From: Bifidobacterium sp. B4142
GTDB lineage: Bacteria > Actinomycetota > Actinomycetes > Actinomycetales > Bifidobacteriaceae
Reading direction: 5' to 3'
DNA length: 64,000 nt
NCBI RefSeq assembly: GCF_026537325.1
Contig: NZ_JAFNMJ010000003.1
Coordinates: 124,001 to 188,000 of the forward strand
Positions 26,646 through 35,544 of the stretch are shown here, piece after piece. Both the position numbers and the translations under genes were made by a program. Positions within the stretch are counted from its first letter, which is position 1. Every line of letters begins with the position of its first letter. The notes below the pieces were generated by a model, which ran no database searches, was not told where the DNA came from, and saw only the letters and a list, made by a program, of their open reading frames with translations.

Positions 26646-27512
26646 ATGATCATGGTGGATGTGCAATCGAGCGCGGAGTCGATAAGCGGACGGCCCGCCG
26701 TGGCTGAGGCAGCTGAACAGGGGGCCAGGCTGGTGGACCTTTGGCCCTTGACAAAGGCCGAGCATCTGGCCAACGACGCCAAGTATGCGGAGGACCTGCA
26801 GGTGCGCATCAGCATGGTGCTGGCACAGCTGATGACGGGCGAGGATGTGACTATCCCTGACGCTGAATACGTCTATGAGGGCGCTGAGGACATCCCCGGA
26901 CGTCCTCAGGAGCTGGTGGATGCCCTCATGGCGGCCAATGACGCCATCGAGGCGGCTGCACAGGCGCAGGGCGACCAGTCCAAGGCGCTTGCGGATTTGG
27001 CTGACACTTTGGGCAGCGGCTGGGACCAGGCCCGGCAGCAGGATGTGGCTGCCGGAGTGGCCAAGGCCGAGCAGTCCCTGCAGGATCAGAACAAATTTTC
27101 CGAATCTTCTCAGGACAAGGAGGGAGTGGCCCAGGCCCTTGCTACGAGTCTGGAGATCTGCCGTGATCTGCTTCAGCGTGCAGGCGCTGACCCTGGCCAT
27201 GCTGCGACCGCCGCGCCAATCCTGGTCTATGTCAATGAGTTCAACGAGCGACTGGGCATTCCCCGGGCTTTCCTGTCTGACGAGGATGTCGTCCACGCCC
27301 TGGGATTGCTGAATGATCCCGAGGCTTTCGCCGATCTGCTGGCCCCTCTAGTGGGCGCTGAGTGGGACCGCCATCGCCAGGAGGTGCTCTGGGATCCCGA
27401 GGAGGCCAAGCGCAGGGCCAAGGAGGATGATGAGCGCAAGAGTCGAGAGGCTCTGCAGGCCAAGTTCGCCCATGTGCCCGAGGACCTCAACAAGCCTCCT
27501 GTGGAGCTTTAA
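26646..27512 (+). CDS. Conserved-looking hypothetical protein, acidic and helical
   Basis: About 288 residues, Ala- and Glu/Asp-rich, no signal peptide or membrane helix. The chain looks largely alpha-helical, with a charged C-terminal stretch (EEAKRRAKEDDERKSREAL) that may form a coiled coil. I do not recognise a family. AAGGAG precedes the tandem start codons at 26643-26654, so the start is uncertain by up to three codons. It follows the phosphatase gene by 75 bases on the same strand and ends at a strong terminator, so the two may be co-transcribed. Confidence 0.7.
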   Translation: MIMVDVQSSAESISGRPAVAEAAEQGARLVDLWPLTKAEHLANDAKYAEDLQVRISMVLAQLMTGEDVTIPDAEYVYEGAEDIPGRPQELVDALMAANDAIEAAAQAQGDQSKALADLADTLGSGWDQARQQDVAAGVAKAEQSLQDQNKFSESSQDKEGVAQALATSLEICRDLLQRAGADPGHAATAAPILVYVNEFNERLGIPRAFLSDEDVVHALGLLNDPEAFADLLAPLVGAEWDRHRQEVLWDPEEAKRRAKEDDERKSREALQAKFAHVPEDLNKPPVEL

Positions 27513-27518
27513 GAATTT

Positions 27519-27556
27519 CTTCCCTTCGCCTTGGCATCGGTCAAGGCGAAGGGAAG
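27519..27556. terminator. Strong bidirectional terminator
   Basis: CTTCCCTTCGCCTTG (27519-27533) pairs perfectly over 15 bp with CAAGGCGAAGGGAAG (27542-27556) around an 8-base loop. It lies between the convergent hypothetical gene and DUF805 gene. T-rich sequence flanks it on the left only. Confidence 0.85.
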
Positions 27557-27563
27557 GGTGGAT

Positions 27564-28571
27564 TCAGCGGTCGAAACGGGCTCCTCGTGGATCGCTGGGC
27601 CGGGCCAGCAGAATGATCCCGGCGACGGCTCCGGCGATCATGATCAATGCGCCTAAGCCAAGCAGGGAGAGCGAGGATCCCGGGTGCCCGTCTACAATAG
27701 CTATGATGGCGAAGACCAGAGGGATGCCGCCCACCAGCTCGCTTACGAAGGGCAGGAGTATCCAGAAACCGGACAGGTTGGTGTCGTGAAGTCGCCGTAT
27801 GCCCACTGCCAGATTCGGTATGAAAAATCCAAGGGTAACCAGGAGGGACAGGATCCGTCCCACAAAGAAGAATTCTGAGGTGATGAGCGAGAGCGCTAAG
27901 TTGATGAGGAAGACCATGAGAACAGACCACCAATATTCCCCACGGGAGGCCCTTCCGGAGAAGACCACATATTTGGCGAAGAAACGCTTGCAGGCACTTA
28001 CGAAGTCAATGCCGTACCAGGGTGCGTTCAGTGGCGGCTCGCCATTGAATCCGGCATCCGCATAGGGGTAAGCCGGATACTGTGGAATCTGAGGCCCGGG
28101 CTGTTGGCCTGCTTGATACCCCGATTGGTAGCCTGCCTGCGACCAACCCTCGGGTGTCTGATAAGGGTTGCCCGATGCATAGCCGGACGGCGGGGTTGTG
28201 CCATTGGGCCGACCATTGGCCTGGTCGGGATTCGGAACTTGGCCATAGGACGCCTGCTGTTGTCCATAGTACTGCTGGCCATAGGGCTGTTGTTGGTTGG
28301 AGCCCGGCTGCTGACGATATGGCCGCTCTTGGTAGGCCTGTTCCTGGCGGTGGTCGTCGGCAGGTCTTTGGACTTCGCTGATCGGATGGTAGATGTCGCT
28401 CTGATCCGAAGCTGGCTGTGCATAGCCGGATTGTCCTGGTTGAGGCTGATTCAGGTAAGCCGTGGGTCCTGAGGCGGTTCCGTCTGCCTGATCGTTCTGG
28501 GGCCAGCCGTTGGCCGAACCCTGGTCATTGGGACTCCGGCCCCCGTTGTTCGTATCATCTGGATAGCTCAT
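27564..28571 (-). CDS. DUF805 membrane protein with disordered Gln/Pro/Tyr-rich head
   Basis: 335 residues from ATG 28571, which has GAGAGGGA ahead; an in-frame codon at 28646 would add a poorly supported 25 residues. Residues 1-185 are low complexity, rich in Gln, Pro, Tyr, Gly and Asn (QQPYGQQYYGQQQ-like). The C-terminal part is a typical DUF805 domain: FSGRASRGEYWW, then four helices, with NLAVGIRRLHDTNLSGFW between. DUF805 proteins are small inner-membrane proteins of unknown function. The long disordered head is cytoplasmic by topology and may drive protein interaction. Confidence 0.88.
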   Translation of the reverse strand: MSYPDDTNNGGRSPNDQGSANGWPQNDQADGTASGPTAYLNQPQPGQSGYAQPASDQSDIYHPISEVQRPADDHRQEQAYQERPYRQQPGSNQQQPYGQQYYGQQQASYGQVPNPDQANGRPNGTTPPSGYASGNPYQTPEGWSQAGYQSGYQAGQQPGPQIPQYPAYPYADAGFNGEPPLNAPWYGIDFVSACKRFFAKYVVFSGRASRGEYWWSVLMVFLINLALSLITSEFFFVGRILSLLVTLGFFIPNLAVGIRRLHDTNLSGFWILLPFVSELVGGIPLVFAIIAIVDGHPGSSLSLLGLGALIMIAGAVAGIILLARPSDPRGARFDR

Positions 28572-28748
28572 CGATATTGTCCCTCTCATCTTCTGTTGAT
28601 TATTCCGGATCTGATTCTTCTGTATGTTCCTATTATGGCAGGCCATTTCTTCTGCTTGCCAGTCATGGGTAGTGCAGGGGATGGGGGACTCGTCATATTC
28701 CCTCGGGCTGGTTTGTCGGATTCGGTATGTTTGCTGTTGCAGGGCGGT

Positions 28749-29537
28749 TCACTCGTCGTCCGGATTGACCATATGATCGTCGCTGGCATCGCCCAGAAGC
28801 AGCCGTTCGGTCAGGGTGATCAGCCCCAGCAGGAGGGCGGTCAGCAGGATGATGACCAGGGTGGCCGAGAAGATCAGTGGAGTTCTAAAGGAGTTGAAGG
28901 CCGATTGCAGCCATATGCCCAGGCCGTTTCTGGCGCCCAGATACTCCGAGGTGGCCGCGGTGGCGAAAACATAGGCGGCGCTGATGCGCAGACCGCCGAA
29001 GATCTGTCCTGCGGCCACTCTCAATTTGACATGCAAGAGGGTCCATATTCGAGTTGCCCCGCAGTTCAGCGCCACGTCCTGGTAGAAGCGGGGTACGGAC
29101 TTGAGGCCCCGGTAGGTCTGGACCACGATGGGAAAGAGGGCGAAGACGGCCACGATGACTACCTTGCCCAGGGGCTCGAATCCGAACCAGATAACGAACA
29201 GGGGGGCGACGGTGATCAGCGGGATCATCTGGGCGCCGGCGATCAGAGGGTAGAGGGCGTCGTGCAGAGTTCGCCAGCGGTAGAGTGCCAGGCCGATCAC
29301 TATTCCCAGGACCGAGGCCAGGAGAAAGCCCAGCAGGCCTTCAAGGAGGGTGATAGCGGTGGCGGGCAGCAGGTCCTCCCGGGATTGCACTGTGGCAGCC
29401 AGGACCCGGCTGGGCGCTGGCAGAACCTGCTCACTGACTCCGCCCAGCCGGGCAGCCAGCTCCCAGATGATCAGGAGCGCCAGCAGGGTGAGGGTCGGAG
29501 GCAACGCCCGGACTCTGCCCTGCTTCCGCACCCTCAT
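28749..29537 (-). CDS. ABC transporter permease (ThiX/SsuC-like)
   Basis: 262 residues, six membrane helices. The EAA loop is present (QDVALNCGATRIWTLLHVKL), as in permeases of the nitrate/sulfonate/thiamine-precursor group. ATG 29537 overlaps the stop of the upstream binding-protein gene as ATGA, so the two are coupled. A longer in-frame opening upstream runs antisense-free through the binding-protein gene in another frame and is not real. No ATPase gene lies next to it. Confidence 0.88.
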   Translation of the reverse strand: MRVRKQGRVRALPPTLTLLALLIIWELAARLGGVSEQVLPAPSRVLAATVQSREDLLPATAITLLEGLLGFLLASVLGIVIGLALYRWRTLHDALYPLIAGAQMIPLITVAPLFVIWFGFEPLGKVVIVAVFALFPIVVQTYRGLKSVPRFYQDVALNCGATRIWTLLHVKLRVAAGQIFGGLRISAAYVFATAATSEYLGARNGLGIWLQSAFNSFRTPLIFSATLVIILLTALLLGLITLTERLLLGDASDDHMVNPDDE

Positions 29538-30637
29538 CGACCAGCTGCTTCCCGGACGTAGCGATCGGTCCACAGGTCCGTGGCCCGAGGGGCCTTGTTG
29601 GGGTCGCCCTTCTTGGCATCCCGGTAGGTGCCCGCCTTGAATTGGAAGTCCAGATAGTCCTGGGCATCCTTGACGTTGATCAGCCCGCTGATGCTCTTTT
29701 GCTCCGGGCTGTCGACCCAGTACCCTTCCTTGACGATGCTCTCCATGGAGCGCTTGGCCAGGGTCGGGTCGATGGCCGATCCCTTGGTCTCCCTGACCAG
29801 GATGTCCGCCGCCTGGTCGGGATGGCTCAGGGCGTAGTCGTAGCCCTTCAGGCAGGCCTTGACGAATGCCGTCAAGGCGCGACGGTGGCCGGCCTGCCGC
29901 AGCCAGGAATTTTTGACCACGAAGCCCAGTTGGTCGGGGTTGCCGGGCACTCCCCAGTCGGCCTGGGTGAAGCAGTGCAGGGCTGGGCCCTTGAGCTCGC
30001 TCTGCACGCCTTCCCAATTGGCGTAGAAGCCGGCGAAGTCGCCCTTGCCGCTGGTCAGTGCGGCGAAGGTGTTGGTGCCGCTGGTCACCCGCTTAAAGTC
30101 GCCCTTGCCTCCTGCGTAGCGGATCATCTGCTTGACTACGGCCGTCTGTTCAGCCGAGCCGAAGCTGACGAAAGTTTTGCCGTCGAAGTCCTTTGGAGTC
30201 TGGATGTCGGTGCGCGAGGCCAGCGAGCACCAGCGCGCCACGGAATGCTGGCCTATGTTGAAGACCTGCCGCAGGTCGGCTCCCTGGGAGTTGAAGGTGG
30301 CCAGGTTGCTCAGCTTGGAGAAGCCTACGTCGGCGACCCCGTTCTGAACGGAGGTCTCGGCTCCTGCCTGGGCCGTCGGCAGGATGGTCAGCTTCAGGCC
30401 GGCCTTGTCGAAGTAGCCTAGGTGCCGGGCCACGTAGATGCCTACATGATTGGTGTTGGGCGTCCAGTCCAGCATGAAGGAGAGCCTGGAGCCGTCATCG
30501 GTCTTGTTCTCTGCCCCCTTGACACCGCATGCTGCGCTCGTAGCTGCCATGCAGAGCGCAGCTACCAGGGCGAGCGCCCGCATGATCAGTTTGTGGCCGG
30601 GAATTCTCCTGGAGCCTCTGTTCCCCGACATGCTCAT
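29534..30637 (-). CDS. NMT1/ThiY-like ABC substrate-binding lipoprotein
   Basis: About 367 residues. A signal sequence ends in a lipobox (TSAAC), so the mature protein is a lipid-anchored receptor. The mature start LDWTPNTNHVGIYVA matches ThiY/NMT1-type proteins that bind the thiamine pyrimidine precursor (formylaminopyrimidine or HMP-like) closely. AAGGTG lies six bases before ATG 30637; GTG codons at 30646 and 30640 are less likely. No THI-box riboswitch was found upstream, so the ligand is not confirmed by regulation. Divergent from a LacI gene. Confidence 0.85.
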   Translation of the reverse strand: MSMSGNRGSRRIPGHKLIMRALALVAALCMAATSAACGVKGAENKTDDGSRLSFMLDWTPNTNHVGIYVARHLGYFDKAGLKLTILPTAQAGAETSVQNGVADVGFSKLSNLATFNSQGADLRQVFNIGQHSVARWCSLASRTDIQTPKDFDGKTFVSFGSAEQTAVVKQMIRYAGGKGDFKRVTSGTNTFAALTSGKGDFAGFYANWEGVQSELKGPALHCFTQADWGVPGNPDQLGFVVKNSWLRQAGHRRALTAFVKACLKGYDYALSHPDQAADILVRETKGSAIDPTLAKRSMESIVKEGYWVDSPEQKSISGLINVKDAQDYLDFQFKAGTYRDAKKGDPNKAPRATDLWTDRYVREAAGR

Positions 30638-30918
30638 CACTGTCACCTTGCCTCTCCGGCACTCCTGGTGCCCATCCGCATCGGGGCCGCTACGGGAAGG
30701 TGAGGAGCCCGCGCGACGATCCGGTACGGTCTTGACCGATGGAATTCTGCGATGTGTGTCACGGCTGCTGCCACCAGCCGCGCGAACAAGACCACTCTAG
30801 TCCAACCCAGCCGGTCCTGCCTTGCCGTGATGAAAGGTTGCATCATTTGCCCGTATACTGGAGGCTCACGAGAGGTCCGCGCGGGCCGGCTGCTGTCGGT
30901 CTCGTCAGGAGCAAGACA

Positions 30919-30930
30919 ACCGATTTCGGT
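30919..30930. promoter_or_regulatory. Candidate LacI-type operator
   Basis: ACCGA-TT-TCGGT, an inverted repeat with 5-bp arms, stands 24 bases before the lacI-family start. A second inverted repeat, CGGTC-TT-GACCG, lies at 30727-30738 near the divergent binding-protein gene. A -10-like TATACT at 30854-30859 lies between. Either repeat may be the regulator's site; evidence is position and symmetry only. Confidence 0.3.
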
Positions 30931-30953
30931 AGGGTTCGACGGAGAGGGTTCCC

Positions 30954-31958
30954 ATGTCGGTGACCATCAGTGATGTGGCCAAGCAAGCGGGCATGTCCGT
31001 ATCCACGGTCTCCCAGGCGCTCAATAACAAGGGGCGCATCTCCTCGCCTACCAAGGACAGGGTTCGCAGGGCGGCCATGGAGCTGGGCTACATCCCTGAC
31101 AGCCGAGCCCGTTCCATGCGATCCTCGCGCTCGCATGCCGTAGGTCTGCTGGTCCCCGACATTCGCAACCCTTATTTCTCTGAGCTGGTCTACGCCGTCC
31201 AGGACCAGCTCTACTCGGCAGGCTACGCGCCCCTGATCGGCGTGTCCTCTTGCCAAGCCAGCAGGCAGGAGGACTATTACCGCATCCTTCTGTCTCGGCA
31301 TATGGACGGTGTTCTGGTCGTGCCTGACGGACCCACCTCGCCCATGCTTCGCACCATGTTGGCAAGGGAATTTCCTGTGGTCTTCGTAGACCGTCCCGAC
31401 CGGACCCTGCCCGGTGTTCCTCTGGTGGATTCTGACCCGGTGCCTGGCCTGGAGGCATCCTTGGATGCTCTAGTAGCAAGGGGCTGCAGACGAGTGGCTT
31501 TCGTCCCGGGCCCAGAGAGTCGCTCCTATACCTTCCGCGAGCGCGAGCAGGCTTTTCTGGCCGGTGTGGATGCCTGTCAGGGGCTGACGGGATTGGTGGT
31601 CCGCCAAGGTTTCGAGGATCGCCCCCGGGCGGCTGCGACCATGCGCCACCTGCTCGGTCAGGGGGTGGACGCCGTTATCTTCGGCTACTCTGCCGATGCC
31701 ATCAAGGCCGTTGCTATGGAGTGGGACGGCGACCAGCGCTCGCGAGTGCCCTTGGTCTCTTTCGACGACCTGGAGGTCTTCCAACTGATCAGTCCTCAGG
31801 TGTCGGTCATCTCCCAGCAGGTGGACCGCATGGGTCGCCAGGGGGTTGACATGCTCCTGTCCATGATCGAGTCGGGGCGGCAGGCCCCGGAGGGCATGAG
31901 CATGGATCGCCGCCTGCGCACCCAAACCCTCTTTGTGCCGCGGGGTCTGTTGGCTTAG
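30954..31958 (+). CDS. LacI-family transcriptional regulator
   Basis: 334 residues. The N-terminal helix-turn-helix (VTISDVAKQAGMSVSTVSQALN) and hinge (RARSMRSSRSHAVGLLVPDI) are typical, followed by a periplasmic-binding-protein-like sensor domain. The ligand is unknown; sugars are usual, though the divergent importer looks like a thiamine-precursor system. It starts at ATG 30954 after GGAGAGG. It likely represses itself and perhaps the divergent transporter. Confidence 0.92.
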   Translation: MSVTISDVAKQAGMSVSTVSQALNNKGRISSPTKDRVRRAAMELGYIPDSRARSMRSSRSHAVGLLVPDIRNPYFSELVYAVQDQLYSAGYAPLIGVSSCQASRQEDYYRILLSRHMDGVLVVPDGPTSPMLRTMLAREFPVVFVDRPDRTLPGVPLVDSDPVPGLEASLDALVARGCRRVAFVPGPESRSYTFREREQAFLAGVDACQGLTGLVVRQGFEDRPRAAATMRHLLGQGVDAVIFGYSADAIKAVAMEWDGDQRSRVPLVSFDDLEVFQLISPQVSVISQQVDRMGRQGVDMLLSMIESGRQAPEGMSMDRRLRTQTLFVPRGLLA

Positions 31959-31984
31959 GTCTGTTCCTGCTTGATGCAGGGGTC

Positions 31985-32082
31985 GGGGCTGGACAAAATG
32001 CATGCGTGTCGGGCGGCTGCGTCGTCCCTGTAGATGATCCCCCGATGGCTCTTCGGCCATTTGCAGCCCTTGTCCAGACCCC
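31985..32082. other. Unexplained structured element (nested inverted repeats)
   Basis: GGGGCTGGACAA (31985-31996) pairs with TTGTCCAG-A-CCCC (32070-32082) over 12 bp with one bulged A. Inside, GGCTGC (32015-32020) pairs with GCAGCC (32063-32068), and ATGGCT (32045-32050) with GGCCAT (32055-32060). A small CCTGC/GCAGG hairpin (31966-31980) stands just before. It lies between lacI and the NrdR boxes. It may be an elaborate terminator or a small RNA. Confidence 0.4.
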
Positions 32083-32115
32083 GCTGTTGGTGACTTAGTC
32101 CACCAAACACGGGAA

Positions 32116-32162
32116 CAACTAAATGTAGGAAACGAATCATCATCAGACACTACATATGGTGG
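32116..32162. promoter_or_regulatory. Tandem NrdR box
   Basis: ACACTACATATGGTGG (32147-32162) matches the NrdR consensus ACACWATATATWGTGT at 13 of 16 positions. A weaker copy, CAACTAAATGTAGGAA (32116-32131), begins exactly 31 bases earlier, the phasing known for paired NrdR boxes, and keeps the central CTA...TAG. NrdR represses ribonucleotide reductase genes when dATP is high. The nrdD start is 132 bases downstream. Confidence 0.75.
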
Positions 32163-32293
32163 TCACGACGTGATAGAGTAAGTCCTGTCAGCAAAAATGA
32201 CATACATGTGATTCGCTGTTCCCGGTATGGAATTCGGGAACGCCAAAGCAAGCGCACATGAGTAACCGTATGACAACCGTATGAGGAGTGACG

Positions 32294-34705
32294 ATGGATA
32301 CTGAGGTCATGACCGATAGCGTGAAGGAGCGTGGCATTTCGGATCGCGATGCTGTTGACGGCATTCTGGTCGAGAAGCGCGACGGCCGGATCGTCGATTT
32401 TGATCCTGTCAACATCATGAACGCCATCGAAGCTGCTTTCAAGGATGTCAAGCACGAGGTCAGTCCTGAGGATCGCCAGCAGATCCGGGGTATGGCCCTG
32501 ACCGTCCAGTCCGAGATCACTGATCGCTACACCAACCCAGTCAAGATCGAGGACATCCAGACCCTGGTCGAGCATGCCCTGGTCAATGCCCATCTTTACG
32601 AGATTGCTCGCTCCTATACCTCCTACCGTCTTGACCGTGACATTCAGCGGGCCAAGGCCACTGATGTCAATGAGGCCGTTCATCGTCTGACCAGCAAGGA
32701 CGAGACTCTGGTGCGCGAGAACGCCAACAAGGACGCCAACGTCTACGCCACCCAGCGCGACCTGCTGGCCGGCGCGGTATCCAAGGCCTCGGCCTTCGCC
32801 ATGCTGCCCAAGGATGTCTCCAACGCCCACATGAAGGGCGACATCCACTTCCACGACGCGGACTACTCGCCCTTTACTGCTGAGACCAACTGCTCCCTGC
32901 CTGACTTCGGTGACATGCTGGCCCATGGTTTCGAGCTGGGCAACGCCATGATGGACTCGCCCAAGTCCATCGGCACCGCTGCTACGCAGATCACCCAGAT
33001 CATCAAGGACATTGCCGGCTCCCAGTACGGCGGTCAGACCGTCAACCGTTGTGACGAGATGCTGGACAGGTATGCGCGTCTGGACTACAAGAAGAACTAT
33101 TCCATGGCTGAGGCTGTTCTGCCGGACGAGGAGCCTATCGACGTGGCCAAGGATGTCGTCCGCGGCCTCAAGGCCCGGGAAGCTGACTGGCTCCACTTGG
33201 ACGATCGTGCTCCCATTGGCGAGGACGCCCCCTTCGATCTGGACGCTCCGCAGATTGTTCGGCTGCGTCAGGTCTATGCCAAGATCTTGACTCGCAAGAA
33301 CATCTACGATGCCATGCAGACCATGGAGTACCAGATCAACTCCAACCGTGTCTCCAATGGTCAGACACCCTTTGTCACTGTGGGCTTCGGCCTGGGCACC
33401 TCTTGGTTCGCCAGGGAGATTCAGCGGGCCATCTTCCTGATTCGCATCCGCGGACTGGGCAAGGACCGCCACACCGCCATCTTCCCCAAGCTGGTCTTCA
33501 CCATCAAGCATGGGCTGAACGCGGACGAGGGCGATCCCAACTACGACATGAAGCAGCTGGCTCTGGAGTGCTCGACCAAGCGCATGTACCCTGACGTGGT
33601 CTTCTACGAGAATTTGGTCAAGATCACCGGCTCCTTCAAGGCCCCCATGGGGTGCCGCTCCTTCCTGCAGGCCTGGACCAATCCCGAGACGGGCGAGGAC
33701 GAAGAGGACGGTCGCATGAACCTTGGTGTCGTGACCGTCAACATCCCCCGCATCGCTCTGGAGTCCCGCGGCGACAAGGACCGCTTCTGGAAGATCTTTG
33801 ACCAGCGTATGGAGGTGGCCCACCATGCTCTGCAGTTCCGCATCATGCGCTGCAAGCAGGCCACGCCCATCAACGCCCCCACCCTCTACCAGTACGGCGC
33901 CTTCGGCAGGCTGAAGCCCACCGACAGCGTAGACACCCTCTTCCGCAACAGCCGCTCCACTGTTTCCTTGGGCTACATCGGACTCTATGAGGCCACCAGC
34001 GTCTTCTACGGCAAGGACTGGATGAAGGACCACTCCTGGGATCCCGATGGCAAGGAGTTCGCCCTAAGCATTGTGCGCCGGATGAACCAGCTCTGCAAGC
34101 AGTGGGAGAAGGCTGAGGGGTACCACTATTCGGTCTACTCCACTCCGGCCGAGTCGCTGACTGACCGCTTCGCACGGATGGACAAGGAGAAGTTCGGCGT
34201 AGTCGACGGCGTCACCGACCACGACTTCTACACCAACAGCTTCCACTACCCGGTCTGGCTGCGGCCCACGCCCATGGAGAAGCTCAGCTACGAGCGGGAC
34301 TTCCCTTACCTGGCCTCGGGCGGGTTCATCAACTACTGCGAGTTCCCATCCATGCAGCAGAACCCCAAGGCCCTGGAGGCGGTCTGGGACTACGCCTACG
34401 ACATCGGCATCGGCTACCTGGGCACCAACACCCCCATCGACCACTGCTTCGTCTGCGGCTACGAGGGCGACTTCGAGCCCACTGAGGAGGGTTTCAAATG
34501 CCCCGAATGCGGCAATGACGACCCCGATAAGTGCAACGTGACCAAGCGCACCTGCGGCTACCTGGGCAACCCAGTCCAGCGGCCCATGGTCCACGGCAGG
34601 CACGAGGAGATCGCCCACCGCGTCAAGCACATGGAGGGCGAGACCGGCCACGTGGTCCTCAAGGACGGATCCACCAGGGAGTGGTTCGACGACAAGGCCG
34701 AATAG
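32294..34705 (+). CDS. nrdD: Anaerobic (class III) ribonucleoside-triphosphate reductase
   Basis: 803 residues, full length. An N-terminal ATP-cone (VEKRDGRIVDFD, roughly 20-110) senses dATP/ATP. The C-terminal zinc site has two Cys pairs (CFVCG, CPECG), and RTCGYLGNP holds the glycyl-radical residue. Reduces NTPs to dNTPs without oxygen, using formate. ATG 32294 follows AGGAG by five bases; the GTG at 32288 overlaps that site. It is followed after 69 bases by its activase gene. This oxygen-sensitive enzyme lies only 5 kb from the bd-oxidase locus, which can keep oxygen low. Confidence 0.97.
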   Translation: MDTEVMTDSVKERGISDRDAVDGILVEKRDGRIVDFDPVNIMNAIEAAFKDVKHEVSPEDRQQIRGMALTVQSEITDRYTNPVKIEDIQTLVEHALVNAHLYEIARSYTSYRLDRDIQRAKATDVNEAVHRLTSKDETLVRENANKDANVYATQRDLLAGAVSKASAFAMLPKDVSNAHMKGDIHFHDADYSPFTAETNCSLPDFGDMLAHGFELGNAMMDSPKSIGTAATQITQIIKDIAGSQYGGQTVNRCDEMLDRYARLDYKKNYSMAEAVLPDEEPIDVAKDVVRGLKAREADWLHLDDRAPIGEDAPFDLDAPQIVRLRQVYAKILTRKNIYDAMQTMEYQINSNRVSNGQTPFVTVGFGLGTSWFAREIQRAIFLIRIRGLGKDRHTAIFPKLVFTIKHGLNADEGDPNYDMKQLALECSTKRMYPDVVFYENLVKITGSFKAPMGCRSFLQAWTNPETGEDEEDGRMNLGVVTVNIPRIALESRGDKDRFWKIFDQRMEVAHHALQFRIMRCKQATPINAPTLYQYGAFGRLKPTDSVDTLFRNSRSTVSLGYIGLYEATSVFYGKDWMKDHSWDPDGKEFALSIVRRMNQLCKQWEKAEGYHYSVYSTPAESLTDRFARMDKEKFGVVDGVTDHDFYTNSFHYPVWLRPTPMEKLSYERDFPYLASGGFINYCEFPSMQQNPKALEAVWDYAYDIGIGYLGTNTPIDHCFVCGYEGDFEPTEEGFKCPECGNDDPDKCNVTKRTCGYLGNPVQRPMVHGRHEEIAHRVKHMEGETGHVVLKDGSTREWFDDKAE

Positions 34706-34774
34706 GCTCTGAAGAGGCGCAGTACATGGCGGGCCGGGTAGTTTGCGGCCCGCCATTGTCATGAGGAGGACCAG

Positions 34775-35497
34775 ATGATGGACAAACAGGGAGCCATGAG
34801 AAAGACAGGCGGCCACCGTGACTTCGCTGCTGATGAGCAGGGGCGCGGTCCAGGGATCCCCTCTGAGCTGACCAACAATCCCAAGGCCGGCCAGTGGGAC
34901 GGCCGTCGGCTTAGTCGAGGAATCGTGGCGGACTACAAGCGTCTGGTCATGACCGACGGCGAGGGGATCCGCTGCTCCCTCTACGTCAGCGGCTGCCCTT
35001 TCCGTTGCCAGGGGTGCTACAACGCTTCCATCTGGGACTTCGGCGCCGGGCACCCCTATACCCAGCAGCTTGAGGACCGCATTGTCAAGGACCTGTCGCT
35101 GTCCTATGTGCAGGGCATCACCTACCTGGGCGGGGAGCCCCTGCTCAACACCCCCATGCTGCTCGGCCTTTCGGAGCGGATCCGGCGCGAGTTCGGCCAT
35201 GAGAAGGATATCTGGTGCTGGACAGGCTATACATGGGAGGAGCTGAACCGGCCGGGGGAGACCCCGGACAAGGCCCAGCTGATCTCCTACCTTGACGTGT
35301 TGGTGGACGGACGCTACTTGGAGAATCGGAAGAACAGCCTGCTCCAGTTCCGGGGCTCGGACAACCAGCGGATCATCGATGTGCCGCGTTCCTTGGAGCA
35401 GGGCCAGGTGGTCATCTGGCCCAAGCTGCATGACCAGACCAGGTTTATTCCGGAGACCTACAGCAAGGACAGGCAGCAAGAGCAGCAGCGGGGCTGA
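34775..35497 (+). CDS. nrdG: Anaerobic ribonucleotide reductase activating protein
   Basis: 240 residues. Radical-SAM enzyme with the CxxxCxxC cluster motif (CPFRCQGC) and GGEPLL for SAM binding; it makes the glycyl radical on NrdD. The head of about 45 residues before the core is longer than usual and polar. AGGAGG lies five bases before the tandem ATG at 34775. Confidence 0.95.
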   Translation: MMDKQGAMRKTGGHRDFAADEQGRGPGIPSELTNNPKAGQWDGRRLSRGIVADYKRLVMTDGEGIRCSLYVSGCPFRCQGCYNASIWDFGAGHPYTQQLEDRIVKDLSLSYVQGITYLGGEPLLNTPMLLGLSERIRREFGHEKDIWCWTGYTWEELNRPGETPDKAQLISYLDVLVDGRYLENRKNSLLQFRGSDNQRIIDVPRSLEQGQVVIWPKLHDQTRFIPETYSKDRQQEQQRG

Positions 35498-35544
35498 TAC
35501 CGGCTCCTGCTCTGAGTTGGTCTACGTCGCCTTGCCGGGGCACA

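Noticed and set aside
28749-30017. 422-codon form of the ABC permease
   Set aside because: The first ~160 codons run through the binding-protein gene in another frame; ATG 29537 gives the standard permease length and an ATGA coupling.
30647-30953. THI-box (TPP riboswitch) before the ThiY-like gene
   Set aside because: The core CTGAGA and the second conserved stem are absent on the minus strand.
31966-32082. 4.5S / SRP RNA or other known housekeeping RNA for the structured element
   Set aside because: The conserved GGAAG and AGCAG loop sequences of SRP RNA are not present, and it is too short for 6S RNA or tmRNA.
32150-34033. 627-codon minus-strand ORF opposite nrdD
   Set aside because: It is the complementary shadow of nrdD, which has all catalytic motifs; the Val/Gly/Asp-rich translation is typical of antisense to a GC-rich gene.
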